Shown: piece by piece, positions 16,198-23,030 of the stretch
Numbering within the stretch: position 1 is the first letter of the stretch
Layout: each line of letters begins with the position of its first letter
Origin: JAZDLM01 sp043801895
GTDB lineage: Bacteria > Patescibacteriota > Kazan-3B-28
Length of the DNA: 28,045 bases
NCBI GenBank assembly: GCA_043801895.1
Contig: JAZDLM010000005.1
Location: forward strand, 1 to 28,045
Direction: 5' to 3'
Notes under the pieces: model-generated
Seen by the model: the letters and a program-made list of their open reading frames with translations, nothing else
The model's database searches: none
Told to the model about the DNA's origin: nothing
Made by a program: the position numbers and the translations under genes

Positions 16198-17279
16198 TCT
16201 GGGAGCTGGTTTTTAAACCTGGCCCGAAATTCGGTGAATCTACCCTGTTCAATCGCCTGACGGAGCTGTTGCATTAAACGGGTAGTAAAACGAACGTTAT
16301 GCAGCATCAATTTTATTTTGGTGGCTGGGTCATTGGCTTTCAGCCCGGCTCGAAGCTCGGCCCGGCTCAGGCCAGCTCGGCAGGTCGGGCAATCGCAATC
16401 GACATCGATTATCACAGGATCATTCGTATACCGACTGTTGGTCAACCGCAAAATCCCTGCCTGTGTCCATAGCCGTCCGTGCCGTGCTTCACGAGTGGCC
16501 ACCACGCAATCAAAGGTATCAATTCCAAAACCAACACACTCCACCAAATCCTCCGGCTCCCCTACGCCCAACAAATGCCGCGGCCGATTTTCAATCAGCC
16601 GATCGCAGCAAAATTTAGTCGTGCGATAAAGCTTTGGTTTTAATTCGCCCAACGAAATTCCCCCCAGCGCTACCGCTCCTACTCCCCGCTTCAACCATTT
16701 ATTCGCATGCCGCAAATTCATCGCCCGGGCAATGCTACTGGTTCCGCCCTGCACAATGTAATACAGGTTTTCTGTACCGGTCTTAGCGGCTTGCTCAAAC
16801 CACCGCATTGTTTCTCGCGCTGCCTCTAAAAACAGCAAAAAATTTTTCTGCCGCACATTTACCACGTAGTCCAGCGGCATCATCAAATCCACCCCCATCG
16901 CTCGCTGTATCTCCAGCACTTTTTCTGGAGTGAAATAATAGCTCTGGTCATCGATAGTAAATTCAACGCCATTACGATGTCGTTTAAGATGTTGGGCTAG
17001 GCTAATCATTTGAAAACCACCGGAGTCCGCCATAACGGGTCCGTCCCAATCTAAAAATTTATGGACCTTGCCCACACCATCCCGATGTGCGTGCAGCGTA
17101 TTAACCAGCACCACCTCCACGCCCAGCTCCCCCAGCTGTGAGGGCTTGAGCCCGGTTCGCAATAACGCCGGGGTAAAGTTAACCGTAACAGCCGGGGTCC
17201 TGATATCCCCGTGGGCAGTTTTAATTATCCCCGTCCGCGCCTTGCCATCTCGAGCCAAAATTTCGAATTCAATACTCAT
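16194..17279 (-). CDS. tgt: tRNA-guanine transglycosylase
   Basis: Swaps guanine 34 of GUN-anticodon tRNAs for a queuosine precursor; 361 aa, near the usual length. Visible are MADSGGFQMIS (substrate-binding Asp), YIVQGG, ALGGISLGELK, and GIDTFDCVVATREARHG with the nucleophile Asp. The zinc site is CDCPTC plus a His in MLHNVRF. Two spots differ from textbook Tgt: NTLHAH for NTYHL, and LDYVV where LDEC is usual, which may alter base preference. No queuosine biosynthesis gene is in the window, so the base may be salvaged. Both local tRNA-Tyr (GTA) would be natural substrates. Confidence 0.92.
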   Translation of the reverse strand: MSIEFEILARDGKARTGIIKTAHGDIRTPAVTVNFTPALLRTGLKPSQLGELGVEVVLVNTLHAHRDGVGKVHKFLDWDGPVMADSGGFQMISLAQHLKRHRNGVEFTIDDQSYYFTPEKVLEIQRAMGVDLMMPLDYVVNVRQKNFLLFLEAARETMRWFEQAAKTGTENLYYIVQGGTSSIARAMNLRHANKWLKRGVGAVALGGISLGELKPKLYRTTKFCCDRLIENRPRHLLGVGEPEDLVECVGFGIDTFDCVVATREARHGRLWTQAGILRLTNSRYTNDPVIIDVDCDCPTCRAGLSRAELRAGLKANDPATKIKLMLHNVRFTTRLMQQLRQAIEQGRFTEFRARFKNQLPD

Positions 17280-17290
17280 AACAACCCACC

Positions 17291-17326
17291 CAATCTAACC
17301 AATCTCGCCAATCTAAGCAATCTATA
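17291..17326. repeat. 9-bp tandem repeat, four copies
   Basis: CAATCT starts at 17291, 17300, 17309 and 17318, each followed by three variable bases, with a partial fifth copy (CAAC). It lies directly upstream of the tgt start, in the untranslated leader. Confidence 0.8.
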
Positions 17327-17440
17327 CAACCCCTCCTTGGCCTTATCCCCGTTGAGGCAATTCGGATTTCCAATCACAAAATTGGCTCATCTGGAGTTCG
17401 GCCATTGGAGGAGGGATGTCCTTTTTATTACCCGTCGAGC

Positions 17441-17551
17441 CAATTGCGTGAGCTGATAGCAAAACTTTCGCAGCGAAGGCGTTGTTTGAAGCCCGAAGGG
17501 CAAGTTCGCCGTAAGCCAGAAAGAAAGTTTTGCTTTTCAGCTAGCAATTTG
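17441..17551. repeat. Long imperfect inverted repeat (hairpin element)
   Basis: Nested arms pair in order: AATTGC/GCAATT, AGCTGA (17451)/TCAGCT (17537), GCAAAACTTTC (17459-17469)/GAAAGTTTTGC (17523-17533). The centre has GGCG...GCCC-GAA-GGGC...CGCC. The whole region between tgt and rplL (17280-17602) has no gene. A GCCATTGGA motif at 17401 recurs twice near 23030-23080. Confidence 0.7.
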
Positions 17552-17602
17552 TGAGCGGGGCGTCTTTTGGGGTGCCACCCGTTTGGACGAGCAAATGGGT
17601 GG

Positions 17603-17631
17603 TAAAAAGAAGGCCGCCTTTTCAGGCGGCC
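17603..17631 (-). terminator. rplJL terminator
   Basis: GGCCGCCT/AGGCGGCC with a GAAA loop, followed by TTCTTTTT on the minus strand. Confidence 0.9.
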
Positions 17632-17660
17632 TCCCTAAAACTAAAAGAAAAAATAATTTT

Positions 17661-18200
17661 CTACTTTAATTCAGCCTTGGCCCCAGCCTCTTCTAACTTC
17701 TTCTTGATCTCTTCGGCTTCCGCTTTCTTCACGCCCTCTCTTACCATCTTCGGGGCGCCTTCCACCAAATCCTTGGCCTCTTTCAACCCCAACTCGGTCA
17801 CTTCGCGGACAGCCTTAATCACCCCGATTTTATTTGAGCCAGAATCCATTAAGTGGATATCATAGGAATCCTTTTCCTCGACGGCGGCCGCACCTGCTCC
17901 CGCAGCGCCACCGACGGCAGCTACCGCTACCGGAGCGGCGCTCACGCCAAACTTATCCTCCATTACTTTTACTAACTCGGCCAACTCCAACACGGTCATG
18001 CCCGAAACCATGTCGAGCACTTTGGTGGCATTACCAGACAATTTACTGGCATCCGCCTTCGCCGAGGCTTCGGCGGACCCATGGTCCACTTTTTTCCCCT
18101 CTTTAGCCGGTTCGGGGTTAGCTTTAATAGGCTTCTCTTCGCTCACCTGCTCACCAGCTTCCCCGCTTACCTGCTCTTCGGTCTTTATTTCGTCCGCCAT
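17661..18200 (-). CDS. rplL: Ribosomal protein L7/L12 with N-terminal extension
   Basis: Stalk protein that recruits translation factors to the ribosome. The last 125 residues are standard: LDMVSGMTVLELAELVKVMEDKFGV, an Ala/Gly hinge, then KIGVIKAVREVTELGLKEAKDLVEG and an alanine-rich end. The first 55 residues are an unusual acidic-polar extension (179 aa against about 125). The ATG at 18200 is the only obvious upstream start; a shorter product from an internal start cannot be excluded. Residues 42-50 (SAEASAKAD) are encoded by a 26-bp palindrome (18052-18077) related to one inside rplA. It lies about 80 bp after rplJ. Confidence 0.95.
   Translation of the reverse strand: MADEIKTEEQVSGEAGEQVSEEKPIKANPEPAKEGKKVDHGSAEASAKADASKLSGNATKVLDMVSGMTVLELAELVKVMEDKFGVSAAPVAVAAVGGAAGAGAAAVEEKDSYDIHLMDSGSNKIGVIKAVREVTELGLKEAKDLVEGAPKMVREGVKKAEAEEIKKKLEEAGAKAELK
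18052..18077. repeat. 26-bp palindrome inside rplL
   Basis: Ends TCCGCC and GGCGGA. On the minus strand it matches 20 of 26 bases of the palindrome inside rplA (24079-24104). It adds nine in-frame codons to the extension of L7/L12. Confidence 0.7.
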
Positions 18201-18253
18201 AATTCCTTCTTTTTAACCTATATGATTTTACTAATGTATTTACCTTATTTGTC

Positions 18254-18284
18254 GTCCCGAAGTACTGAGGGACTACTTTATTTT
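18254..18284 (-). repeat. Stop-codon-proximal palindromic repeat, copy 2
   Basis: Begins at the rplJ stop and carries GTAGTCCCTCAGTACTTCGG then GAC, with GTCCC/GGGAC arms. It matches the repeat at the hisS stop (995-1026). Confidence 0.65.
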
Positions 18285-18807
18285 ATTTATTGGCTTGTAT
18301 AGCTTTTACAACATTGTAGAAAGATTGCAAATTCCAGTTCATCGCGTAAACAAAGTTGGAGATCGGCGCGTTTATACTGCTTAGGAGTCTACCGATCAAT
18401 TCTTCGTAAGATGGCAACAATGCTAGTTGCTGGATAATTTCCGCGGCCACCACCCTACCCTCTAAAATGCCGACGGTAATGTGCACGCGATCGTCGCTGC
18501 CTTTGGCAAATTCGTGCGCCAATTTCGATACGCTCACTTCGTCCTTGCCGCCCCACACCAGACCGTAGCTTTTGCCAGTTTTGGCTAACTCCAAAGCTTC
18601 AATGCCGGCGGCTTTGGCGGCTACTCGCGCCAGGGTCGGCTTGATGACGGTGTAGCGCATCCCCTTTTCGCGAGCCAGACGGCGGAACTTATCCAAATCC
18701 ACCATGGCCAACTTCGCGAAGTCGGTCACTACGCCATATTGGCTGGATCTCAATGCAGTCGACAATTCGTCGATAACCGCGGCTTTTTGTGCTTTCGATT
18801 TCGGCAT
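18283..18807 (-). CDS. rplJ: Ribosomal protein L10
   Basis: Base of the ribosomal stalk, binding L7/L12 dimers through its C-terminal helix; 174 aa. The N-terminus MPKSKAQKAAVIDELSTAL and the segment GMRYTVIKPTLARVAA are typical. The C-terminal helix (NFVYAMNWNLQSFYNVVKAIQ) fits the L12-binding part. I start at the ATG at 18807, preceded by GGGAGAGAATT, and not at an upstream in-frame ATG at 18825. Its leader holds an L10-type autoregulatory RNA and a 20-bp palindrome. It heads the rplJ-rplL unit, which has its own promoter here. Confidence 0.95.
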   Translation of the reverse strand: MPKSKAQKAAVIDELSTALRSSQYGVVTDFAKLAMVDLDKFRRLAREKGMRYTVIKPTLARVAAKAAGIEALELAKTGKSYGLVWGGKDEVSVSKLAHEFAKGSDDRVHITVGILEGRVVAAEIIQQLALLPSYEELIGRLLSSINAPISNFVYAMNWNLQSFYNVVKAIQANK

Positions 18808-18823
18808 AATTCTCTCCCTTGTC

Positions 18824-18843
18824 ATTCCCGTGAAAACGGGAAT
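18824..18843. repeat. ATTCCC-N8-GGGAAT palindrome
   Basis: A 20-bp inverted repeat in the rplJ leader, between the L10 RNA element and the ribosome site. It has the same layout as the dRS3 repeats known from Neisseria, although common descent cannot be claimed. Confidence 0.65.
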
Positions 18844-18936
18844 CTAGACAAAAACATAAAAATCTTAAAAATTCGCCTCCTCCGAGACGAACACCAGCCT
18901 GCTAACCTGCTTACCGGCTAACCTGCTAATATTCTT

Positions 18937-18994
18937 TCTCGGCAGGTCTTACTTTCCGCCAACTGGCGGACGCCTACTGTCTTCGAAAGGATAC
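18937..18994 (-). promoter_or_regulatory. L10 leader (autoregulatory RNA)
   Basis: The minus strand carries GAAGACAGTAGGCG and then TAAGACCTGCCGAGA, the two conserved strands of the bacterial L10-binding leader; CAGTAGG pairs with CCTGCCG-side bases. The intervening stem contains the 16-bp palindrome TCCGCCAGTTGGCGGA. Bound L10(L12) represses translation of rplJL in other bacteria. Confidence 0.8.
18955..18970. repeat. TCCGYCARYTGRCGGA palindrome, copy in L10 leader
   Basis: Perfect 16-bp palindrome TCCGCCAACTGGCGGA that forms one arm of the L10 leader. A close relative, TCCGTCAGCTGACGGA, is at 28005-28020. Confidence 0.7.
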
Positions 18995-19000
18995 AGAGGC

Positions 19001-19029
19001 AGTCTATCGGAGCCGCCTCGGGATGTCAA
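19001..19029 (-). promoter_or_regulatory. rplJL promoter
   Basis: TTGACA (19024-19029), 17-bp spacer, TAGACT (19001-19006) on the minus strand. It gives a start near 18994, at the head of the L10 leader. The -35 box overlaps the end of the first inverted-repeat unit. Confidence 0.8.
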
Positions 19030-19270
19030 CCCCGTTAGAAATTTCTCCGGACGGTTTCGGATGCCTGGCCAAATGGAGCGGGAGCGTCATCCGGGCATTG
19101 ATTACCCGAATTTACACCTAGGGCTTCATCGGATTTCTAACAGGGCAACCCCGTTAGAAATTTGCGGGGCCAGCTCTCAACCTTGACCTAACCCCAGGCG
19201 AGGCAACCAGCCGAGCTCGCGGCCGAGATTAATCAGCTGGCTCTGTCCGATTTCTAACAGGGCAACCCCC
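19028..19270. repeat. Two tandem inverted-repeat units of 117-118 bp
   Basis: CAACCCCGTTAGAA starts at 19028 and 19146, and a third CAACCCC starts at 19263. Each unit ends with ATTTCTAACAGGG, the inverse of its start, so each can fold as a closed stem. The 86-88-bp interiors differ. Unit 2 has an inner GCCAGCT/AGCTGGC stem and unit 1 an ATGCCTGG/CCGGGCAT stem. The junction at 19133-19163 is itself a palindrome. The block fills the gap between the divergent rplJ and thyX-like promoters. Confidence 0.85.
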
Positions 19271-19279
19271 CTATTTTTC

Positions 19280-19288
19280 TGCTACAAT
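19280..19288 (+). promoter_or_regulatory. thyX-like extended -10 promoter
   Basis: TGCTACAAT, identical to the recJ element, lying just after the last inverted-repeat half site. A -35 is not evident. Confidence 0.55.
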
Positions 19289-19355
19289 GGCACCAGTGGG
19301 GGCAAATTAGTTGACCCTTCACATCTTGGAATACTTTCCCTCAAGGAGGGGAACT

Positions 19356-21137
19356 GTGCTAGACGTCGAGAGGATCGCCAACCATCACAAGTTGACGATG
19401 TTTGATATCGAGCTTGCAGCCAATATCCGCAAGGGGCAGTCAGCCCCAGGCTTCAGCCCTCGTGAACAGCAAGTCCTCCGACGGTTTTTCAGTAACACCG
19501 ACCGCAATACCTTCCTCGTGCTTGGCCTGCCCGAGGAAATGGTGGCAGTACTGCTGGCAATGTATTCGCGGATGAAAGATCCGCGCGGCATCCGCAGCGT
19601 GTTCCTGAAGCTGACCGAACAGGTCCCGCTGTTAGGCGAGATATTCACCGACCCGAAAGGATTTGCGATCCGGAACGGTCACAAACTGGAAGAAGCCATT
19701 CTTCAAGGATCGACCGCTTTGTTCCAGAAGCTGCTCGGGCTCGGCGTGGACATCGAGTACTACCGCGAGGTAGTAAGCGCCGAGCGCATCACCAAGTTCC
19801 TGACCATGTGGCTGGACAGCTTTGGCCACAACTCGATCGCTCGCGTGGCGACGCTGAGAATTTGCTGCGAGCAAGTCTCCGTGCTGGCCGCCAAAGCTAT
19901 CGAGTGGTCACGCGCAGGAACTGGTTACATCGAACTGTCCACTCGCTACGTGCTGATGGACAAGGCCGGACTATACCCGATCTGGGAATTCATCCGCGAC
20001 GAAGGACTGCGTTCGTTAACGCTTCATCACATTACCAGCCTGTTCGACCAGTACCGCGCCTGGGAAGATCCCTGCGAGATGCATTGGGCTAGTCTGTGGC
20101 CAGGTCCATGCGAACGCCCCAAGCCAAGCCAACGCTCGGCCGCCGTTCAGGGCAAGCTAGGCGATAGCCTCGGCAATTTTCTCCCCTGCTCTGTGCTGAC
20201 AAGTGTTGGCATCGCCGTGTCAGGCGAGGCACTGCCTGGGCTTTTGAAGCATCTCTACTGCGACGGCACGGCTGAATGCATAGTGCTCGCTGACGAGATC
20301 TGCGAAGAGCTCGACAGAACCGGCGCCAGTATCTTCGTCCGCCACCACCGGCCCAAAGAGTACGACCTCATGACCAACACGGTCTACCTGCCGTGCCAAG
20401 CGCCCCAATCCCCAAACTGTGGAGTTGGTTGGCTCGCGACGATTGCCTATTCCATTCCTCGTCGGGACGAGGTCGAGAACGCTATTCTCTCTTTCGATGG
20501 CGCTCCGAGACAAAGGGCCGTTCAAGCCGTGGGCGAGACTTGCGAGGAACAGCACGCCCTCTTCGAAGAGTATCTCGCCCCTATCCGCAGACGACTGCGT
20601 CCAGAACTTGTTGCCAGCCCCAGCGACTCCTATCACAAACTGCCTCGCAGTTTCGAGGCGGCCACTATCGTCGTTGGAACCGAGATGTCGTTCCGGTCCT
20701 GGCGCGACATCCACCGGCAGCAGTTCATCTCCCACCGCCGCTCACTCATCACGCCCGACATCGGTCTCTTTGTCGCTGGCGATATGCCGAACGGTTTTAT
20801 GACCGGCTGCTGTCAGACCGTGCAAGACTGCAGCGAGTTGGGCAAATCGCTTGGCTCTCAACTCTCTCCCATAATGCGGCAGTATTGCTGGCCGATGGGG
20901 ATGCGAGTCGCCTGCAGGTTCGCGATGAACCTACGTGAGGCGGAGTTCGTCTGCTGGCAGCGATCGAAATGGAGCGTGCACCAAGAAGTTCGCACGCTAG
21001 CCAGGCAAATCGACACTATCCTCAGGAGTGACTATCCCTGGTGGGAATCGATCTCCCGCACTGACCGTACGGCGTACTATCCCTTCGCGCGTGGCGATGA
21101 GGCGATCTGCAAGCTCCCCGTCCACTACAGCACCTAG
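19356..21137 (+). CDS. Tandem ThyX-like protein (FAD-dependent thymidylate synthase family)
   Basis: A 593-aa protein that appears to be two ThyX-like halves. In half one, FGHNSIARVATLR followed by EWSRAGTGYIELSTRYV (about 157-199) mirrors the FEH... and R-x7-SxRY elements of ThyX. In half two, SFRSWRDIHRQQFISHRR (about 446-462) mirrors the RHR/Q region. Classical ThyX is about 220-250 aa and makes dTMP from dUMP with methylene-THF, FAD and NADPH. Whether this long form does so is unproven. I start at GTG 19356 because AAGGAGGGG sits 5 nt before it; an upstream TTG at 19311 lacks a site. The flanking dut and tmk genes support a role in dTTP supply. Confidence 0.7.
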   Translation: MLDVERIANHHKLTMFDIELAANIRKGQSAPGFSPREQQVLRRFFSNTDRNTFLVLGLPEEMVAVLLAMYSRMKDPRGIRSVFLKLTEQVPLLGEIFTDPKGFAIRNGHKLEEAILQGSTALFQKLLGLGVDIEYYREVVSAERITKFLTMWLDSFGHNSIARVATLRICCEQVSVLAAKAIEWSRAGTGYIELSTRYVLMDKAGLYPIWEFIRDEGLRSLTLHHITSLFDQYRAWEDPCEMHWASLWPGPCERPKPSQRSAAVQGKLGDSLGNFLPCSVLTSVGIAVSGEALPGLLKHLYCDGTAECIVLADEICEELDRTGASIFVRHHRPKEYDLMTNTVYLPCQAPQSPNCGVGWLATIAYSIPRRDEVENAILSFDGAPRQRAVQAVGETCEEQHALFEEYLAPIRRRLRPELVASPSDSYHKLPRSFEAATIVVGTEMSFRSWRDIHRQQFISHRRSLITPDIGLFVAGDMPNGFMTGCCQTVQDCSELGKSLGSQLSPIMRQYCWPMGMRVACRFAMNLREAEFVCWQRSKWSVHQEVRTLARQIDTILRSDYPWWESISRTDRTAYYPFARGDEAICKLPVHYST

Positions 21138-21164
21138 TCGATGCACCTGTGTTGAAACAAAAAT

Positions 21165-21200
21165 GCCTGCCCTTCTGGCCAAGGGGCAGGCTATTTTTTT
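21165..21200 (+). terminator. Terminator of the thyX-like gene
   Basis: GCCTGCCC pairs with GGGCAGGC, followed by TATTTTTTT. Confidence 0.85.
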
Positions 21201-21225
21201 ACTCAACAGGAGCAAGTTGGACGGA

Positions 21226-21915
21226 CTAGTGGTCGGTCGGTACGTCCAGCAGGCTGGTTTCGTGGCCTAGCCACTCCATTACCCGCTGGTGCACTTCCTC
21301 TTTCTTCCCCAAGCCATCCACCATCTTAAAGTAGCCGAGCTTGAGCACGAGTTGCTGATAAGCCAGCCGCACTTTCTGCAGAGTAGGCGCCTGTTCGAAC
21401 AGCTCCAGGTGGTCGGGCAGAGGCTCGCCCCGCTCTTCCGCCAACTTCTTGGCTTGCTCTTCCTTACGCCTCACTCCCTCTTCGGCAGGGATGTCGAGGT
21501 AGAGAGCTATCCGCGGCTCCGGGATGCCCTCATGCATCTTCATAACCTCTTCAAAGGTCATGCCGCCGAGCGTCGCGTACGCTATCGTTGACGGAATGTA
21601 GCGAGCACAGATGACCAGCTCGCCCCGCGACTGATGCGCTAGCATTTCCCGCACATGCTCGCGGCGGTCCTTCACGAACAACCGCTGTAGTTGATACAGA
21701 TCGGGAGAAGACATCGGTAGCTGAGCTTCCTTCAGCACCCGCCGAGCAGCTCGGCCATGGAGACTGTTGGTCGGCTCGGCCGTCCGCCAAAACAGAATCC
21801 CGTGCTGATGGCAATGCTCGGCCAGCAAATCCGCCTGAGTATCTAGGCCGCTGCCATCGCCGCCCTCAAATACCACCACGCGCTCAAGCCGCTCGGGTAA
21901 CAATTGGTCGCCCAC
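21226..21915 (-). CDS. tmk: Thymidylate kinase-like protein with altered P-loop
   Basis: A 229-aa protein of the dTMP kinase fold. VVVFEGGDGSGLDTQADLL is the P-loop region, but the usual GKS/GKT is GLD: the ATP-gripping Lys is Leu (residue 24) and the next residue is Asp. The AEPTN segment and CARYIPSTIAYA (usual DRYxxSxxAYQ, also missing the Asp) follow. A basic lid, VRRKEEQAKKLAEERGE, is present. AAAGGAGGG stands 6 nt before the GTG start at 21915. It follows dut by 30 bp on the same strand. It may be a weakened kinase, a sensor, or a changed enzyme. The symbol refers to the family only. Confidence 0.75.
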   Translation of the reverse strand: MGDQLLPERLERVVVFEGGDGSGLDTQADLLAEHCHQHGILFWRTAEPTNSLHGRAARRVLKEAQLPMSSPDLYQLQRLFVKDRREHVREMLAHQSRGELVICARYIPSTIAYATLGGMTFEEVMKMHEGIPEPRIALYLDIPAEEGVRRKEEQAKKLAEERGEPLPDHLELFEQAPTLQKVRLAYQQLVLKLGYFKMVDGLGKKEEVHQRVMEWLGHETSLLDVPTDH

Positions 21916-21945
21916 CGTACTCCCTCCTTTGAGAGTAACAAGGTT

Positions 21946-22383
21946 CTATTTACTATCCGTGCTGCCAAATCCGCCACGATTGGCGGCGACTGCTATCTCG
22001 ATTTCATCGATATCCGCTCTGTCAATTCTGACAAACCCCGCTTGGGCAATTGCCTCGCCACGGGCTATTGTAATTGATTCTTTCCCAATATTCAAAACCT
22101 GCAATTGTATCTCGTCCTCCGGCCCACAAAAGTCCTGATCGATAACCCCAACGCCATGCGGGTAGATTAATCCCGGCTTTTTTGACGGCAGTGAACTGCG
22201 TGGCACCAACATCAACATATAGCCTGCCGGGATTCGCATTATCACATTCAGCGGGATCCGTGCCAATGCACCTGGAGCGACAACGACTTCTTCCCGTGCC
22301 ATCAAATCAAAACAGACTGAGCCGGCTGTCTTATACTCCGGCATCGACAAACTGTCATCAACTCGCTGAATCTTAACTCTCAT
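21946..22383 (-). CDS. dut: dUTP diphosphatase
   Basis: Cleaves dUTP to dUMP and pyrophosphate, keeping uracil out of DNA and feeding dTMP synthesis; 145 aa, normal for the trimeric family. The five motifs are readable in order: AGSVCFDLMA, VPRSSLPSKKPGLI, GVIDQDFCGPEDE, GEAIAQAGFV and NRGGFGSTD. The start at ATG 22383 (MRVKIQRVDD) follows TGATATAAT by 7 nt, so the mRNA is probably leaderless. It is followed by the kinase-like gene and diverges from the gene at 22504. Confidence 0.93.
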   Translation of the reverse strand: MRVKIQRVDDSLSMPEYKTAGSVCFDLMAREEVVVAPGALARIPLNVIMRIPAGYMLMLVPRSSLPSKKPGLIYPHGVGVIDQDFCGPEDEIQLQVLNIGKESITIARGEAIAQAGFVRIDRADIDEIEIAVAANRGGFGSTDSK

Positions 22384-22390
22384 ACCGGTC

Positions 22391-22399
22391 ATTATATCA
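22391..22399 (-). promoter_or_regulatory. dut extended -10 promoter, leaderless
   Basis: TGATATAAT on the minus strand, a full extended -10, ending 7 nt before the dut ATG. No -35. Confidence 0.6.
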
Positions 22400-22442
22400 T
22401 CGATCCTTCGAAGCCTCGGCGAAGTAGGACCACCCACCCAAT

Positions 22443-22472
22443 TTGACTGTCGCAGGTTCGATAGACTAGTAT
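22443..22472 (+). promoter_or_regulatory. Promoter of the Cys-rich hypothetical gene
   Basis: TTGACT (22443-22448), 18-bp spacer, TAGTAT (22467-22472). The start lies before an ACGAGG ribosome site. Confidence 0.65.
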
Positions 22473-22503
22473 GAGCCCATCTTGCTCTTCACGAGGTTCG
22501 CTT

Positions 22504-22968
22504 ATGGAAACGGAAACGACGATTGACAAATGCAATCCAGACCCAGAGGAACAAGCAATCTTCTCGCGTCTGGACTTCACTCTGGTGGGTCAGGATCTTC
22601 GGATTCGATGTTCTCACTGTGGCACCTGTTACCGACTTCGGTTCTACGAAGGCACTTGGCTCAATATGTTTGAGTGCGGACATCATCCCGACTGGTACTA
22701 CCTGCATGCCTTGCGGTTACCAGACGGCACCGTCCTAATCTGGGAGTGTTGTCAGAGCCACATCCGCGAACTCGACCAGCTCGGCCAGATACCTCCCGAG
22801 CTCATCCTGCCACCCGCCCAGTTGGCGTTGTCGTACCACGACTTGGTCCAATCCAGGTTCGACCAAGGAGTCCCCAAGTGGCTGAAAAAGATGGACGAAG
22901 AATTTTTCTTTTCTGGATCAGGATTTAGCCAAAGCCCACACGAATTCGCCAGACGAGAAAATGACTAA
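22504..22968 (+). CDS. Cys-rich hypothetical protein, possible zinc-ribbon
   Basis: A 154-aa protein beginning METETTIDKCNPDPEEQ. I start at the ATG at 22504 because ACGAGG is 8 nt upstream; an ATG at 22471 lies inside the -10 box. The middle has CSHCGTCYRLRF, then FECGHHPDWYYLH, then WECCQSHIREL: a cluster of Cys and His that could bind zinc. The C-terminal half is helical and charged. I do not recognise the family. It has its own promoter and terminator, and its codon use looks richer in G+C than the flanking ribosomal genes, like the thyX-like gene. Confidence 0.7.
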   Translation: METETTIDKCNPDPEEQAIFSRLDFTLVGQDLRIRCSHCGTCYRLRFYEGTWLNMFECGHHPDWYYLHALRLPDGTVLIWECCQSHIRELDQLGQIPPELILPPAQLALSYHDLVQSRFDQGVPKWLKKMDEEFFFSGSGFSQSPHEFARREND

Positions 22969-22993
22969 GCTCCCCTCCTGCCGCCACCAAAAA

Positions 22994-23020
22994 GCCGCCC
23001 TCTCGGGCGGCCTCTTTTAT
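22994..23020 (+). terminator. Terminator of the Cys-rich gene
   Basis: GCCGCCC-TCTC-GGGCGGC followed by CTCTTTTATT. Confidence 0.85.
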
Positions 23021-23030
23021 TCTGGTCTGG

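Noticed and set aside
19133..19163. CRISPR-like array (palindromic 31-bp repeat with spacers)
   Set aside because: Only one full repeat and two half sites, spacers of about 87 bp, no cas genes; closed-stem units explain it better.
19034..19258. Integron attC sites (GTTAGAA / TTCTAAC)
   Set aside because: The cores miss the attC consensus at the outer position, the spacing is too short at the junction, and no integrase is present.
20220..20735. 171-codon minus-strand frame inside the ThyX-like gene
   Set aside because: Antisense to a gene with a ribosome site and family motifs; G+C-rich DNA often leaves such frames open.
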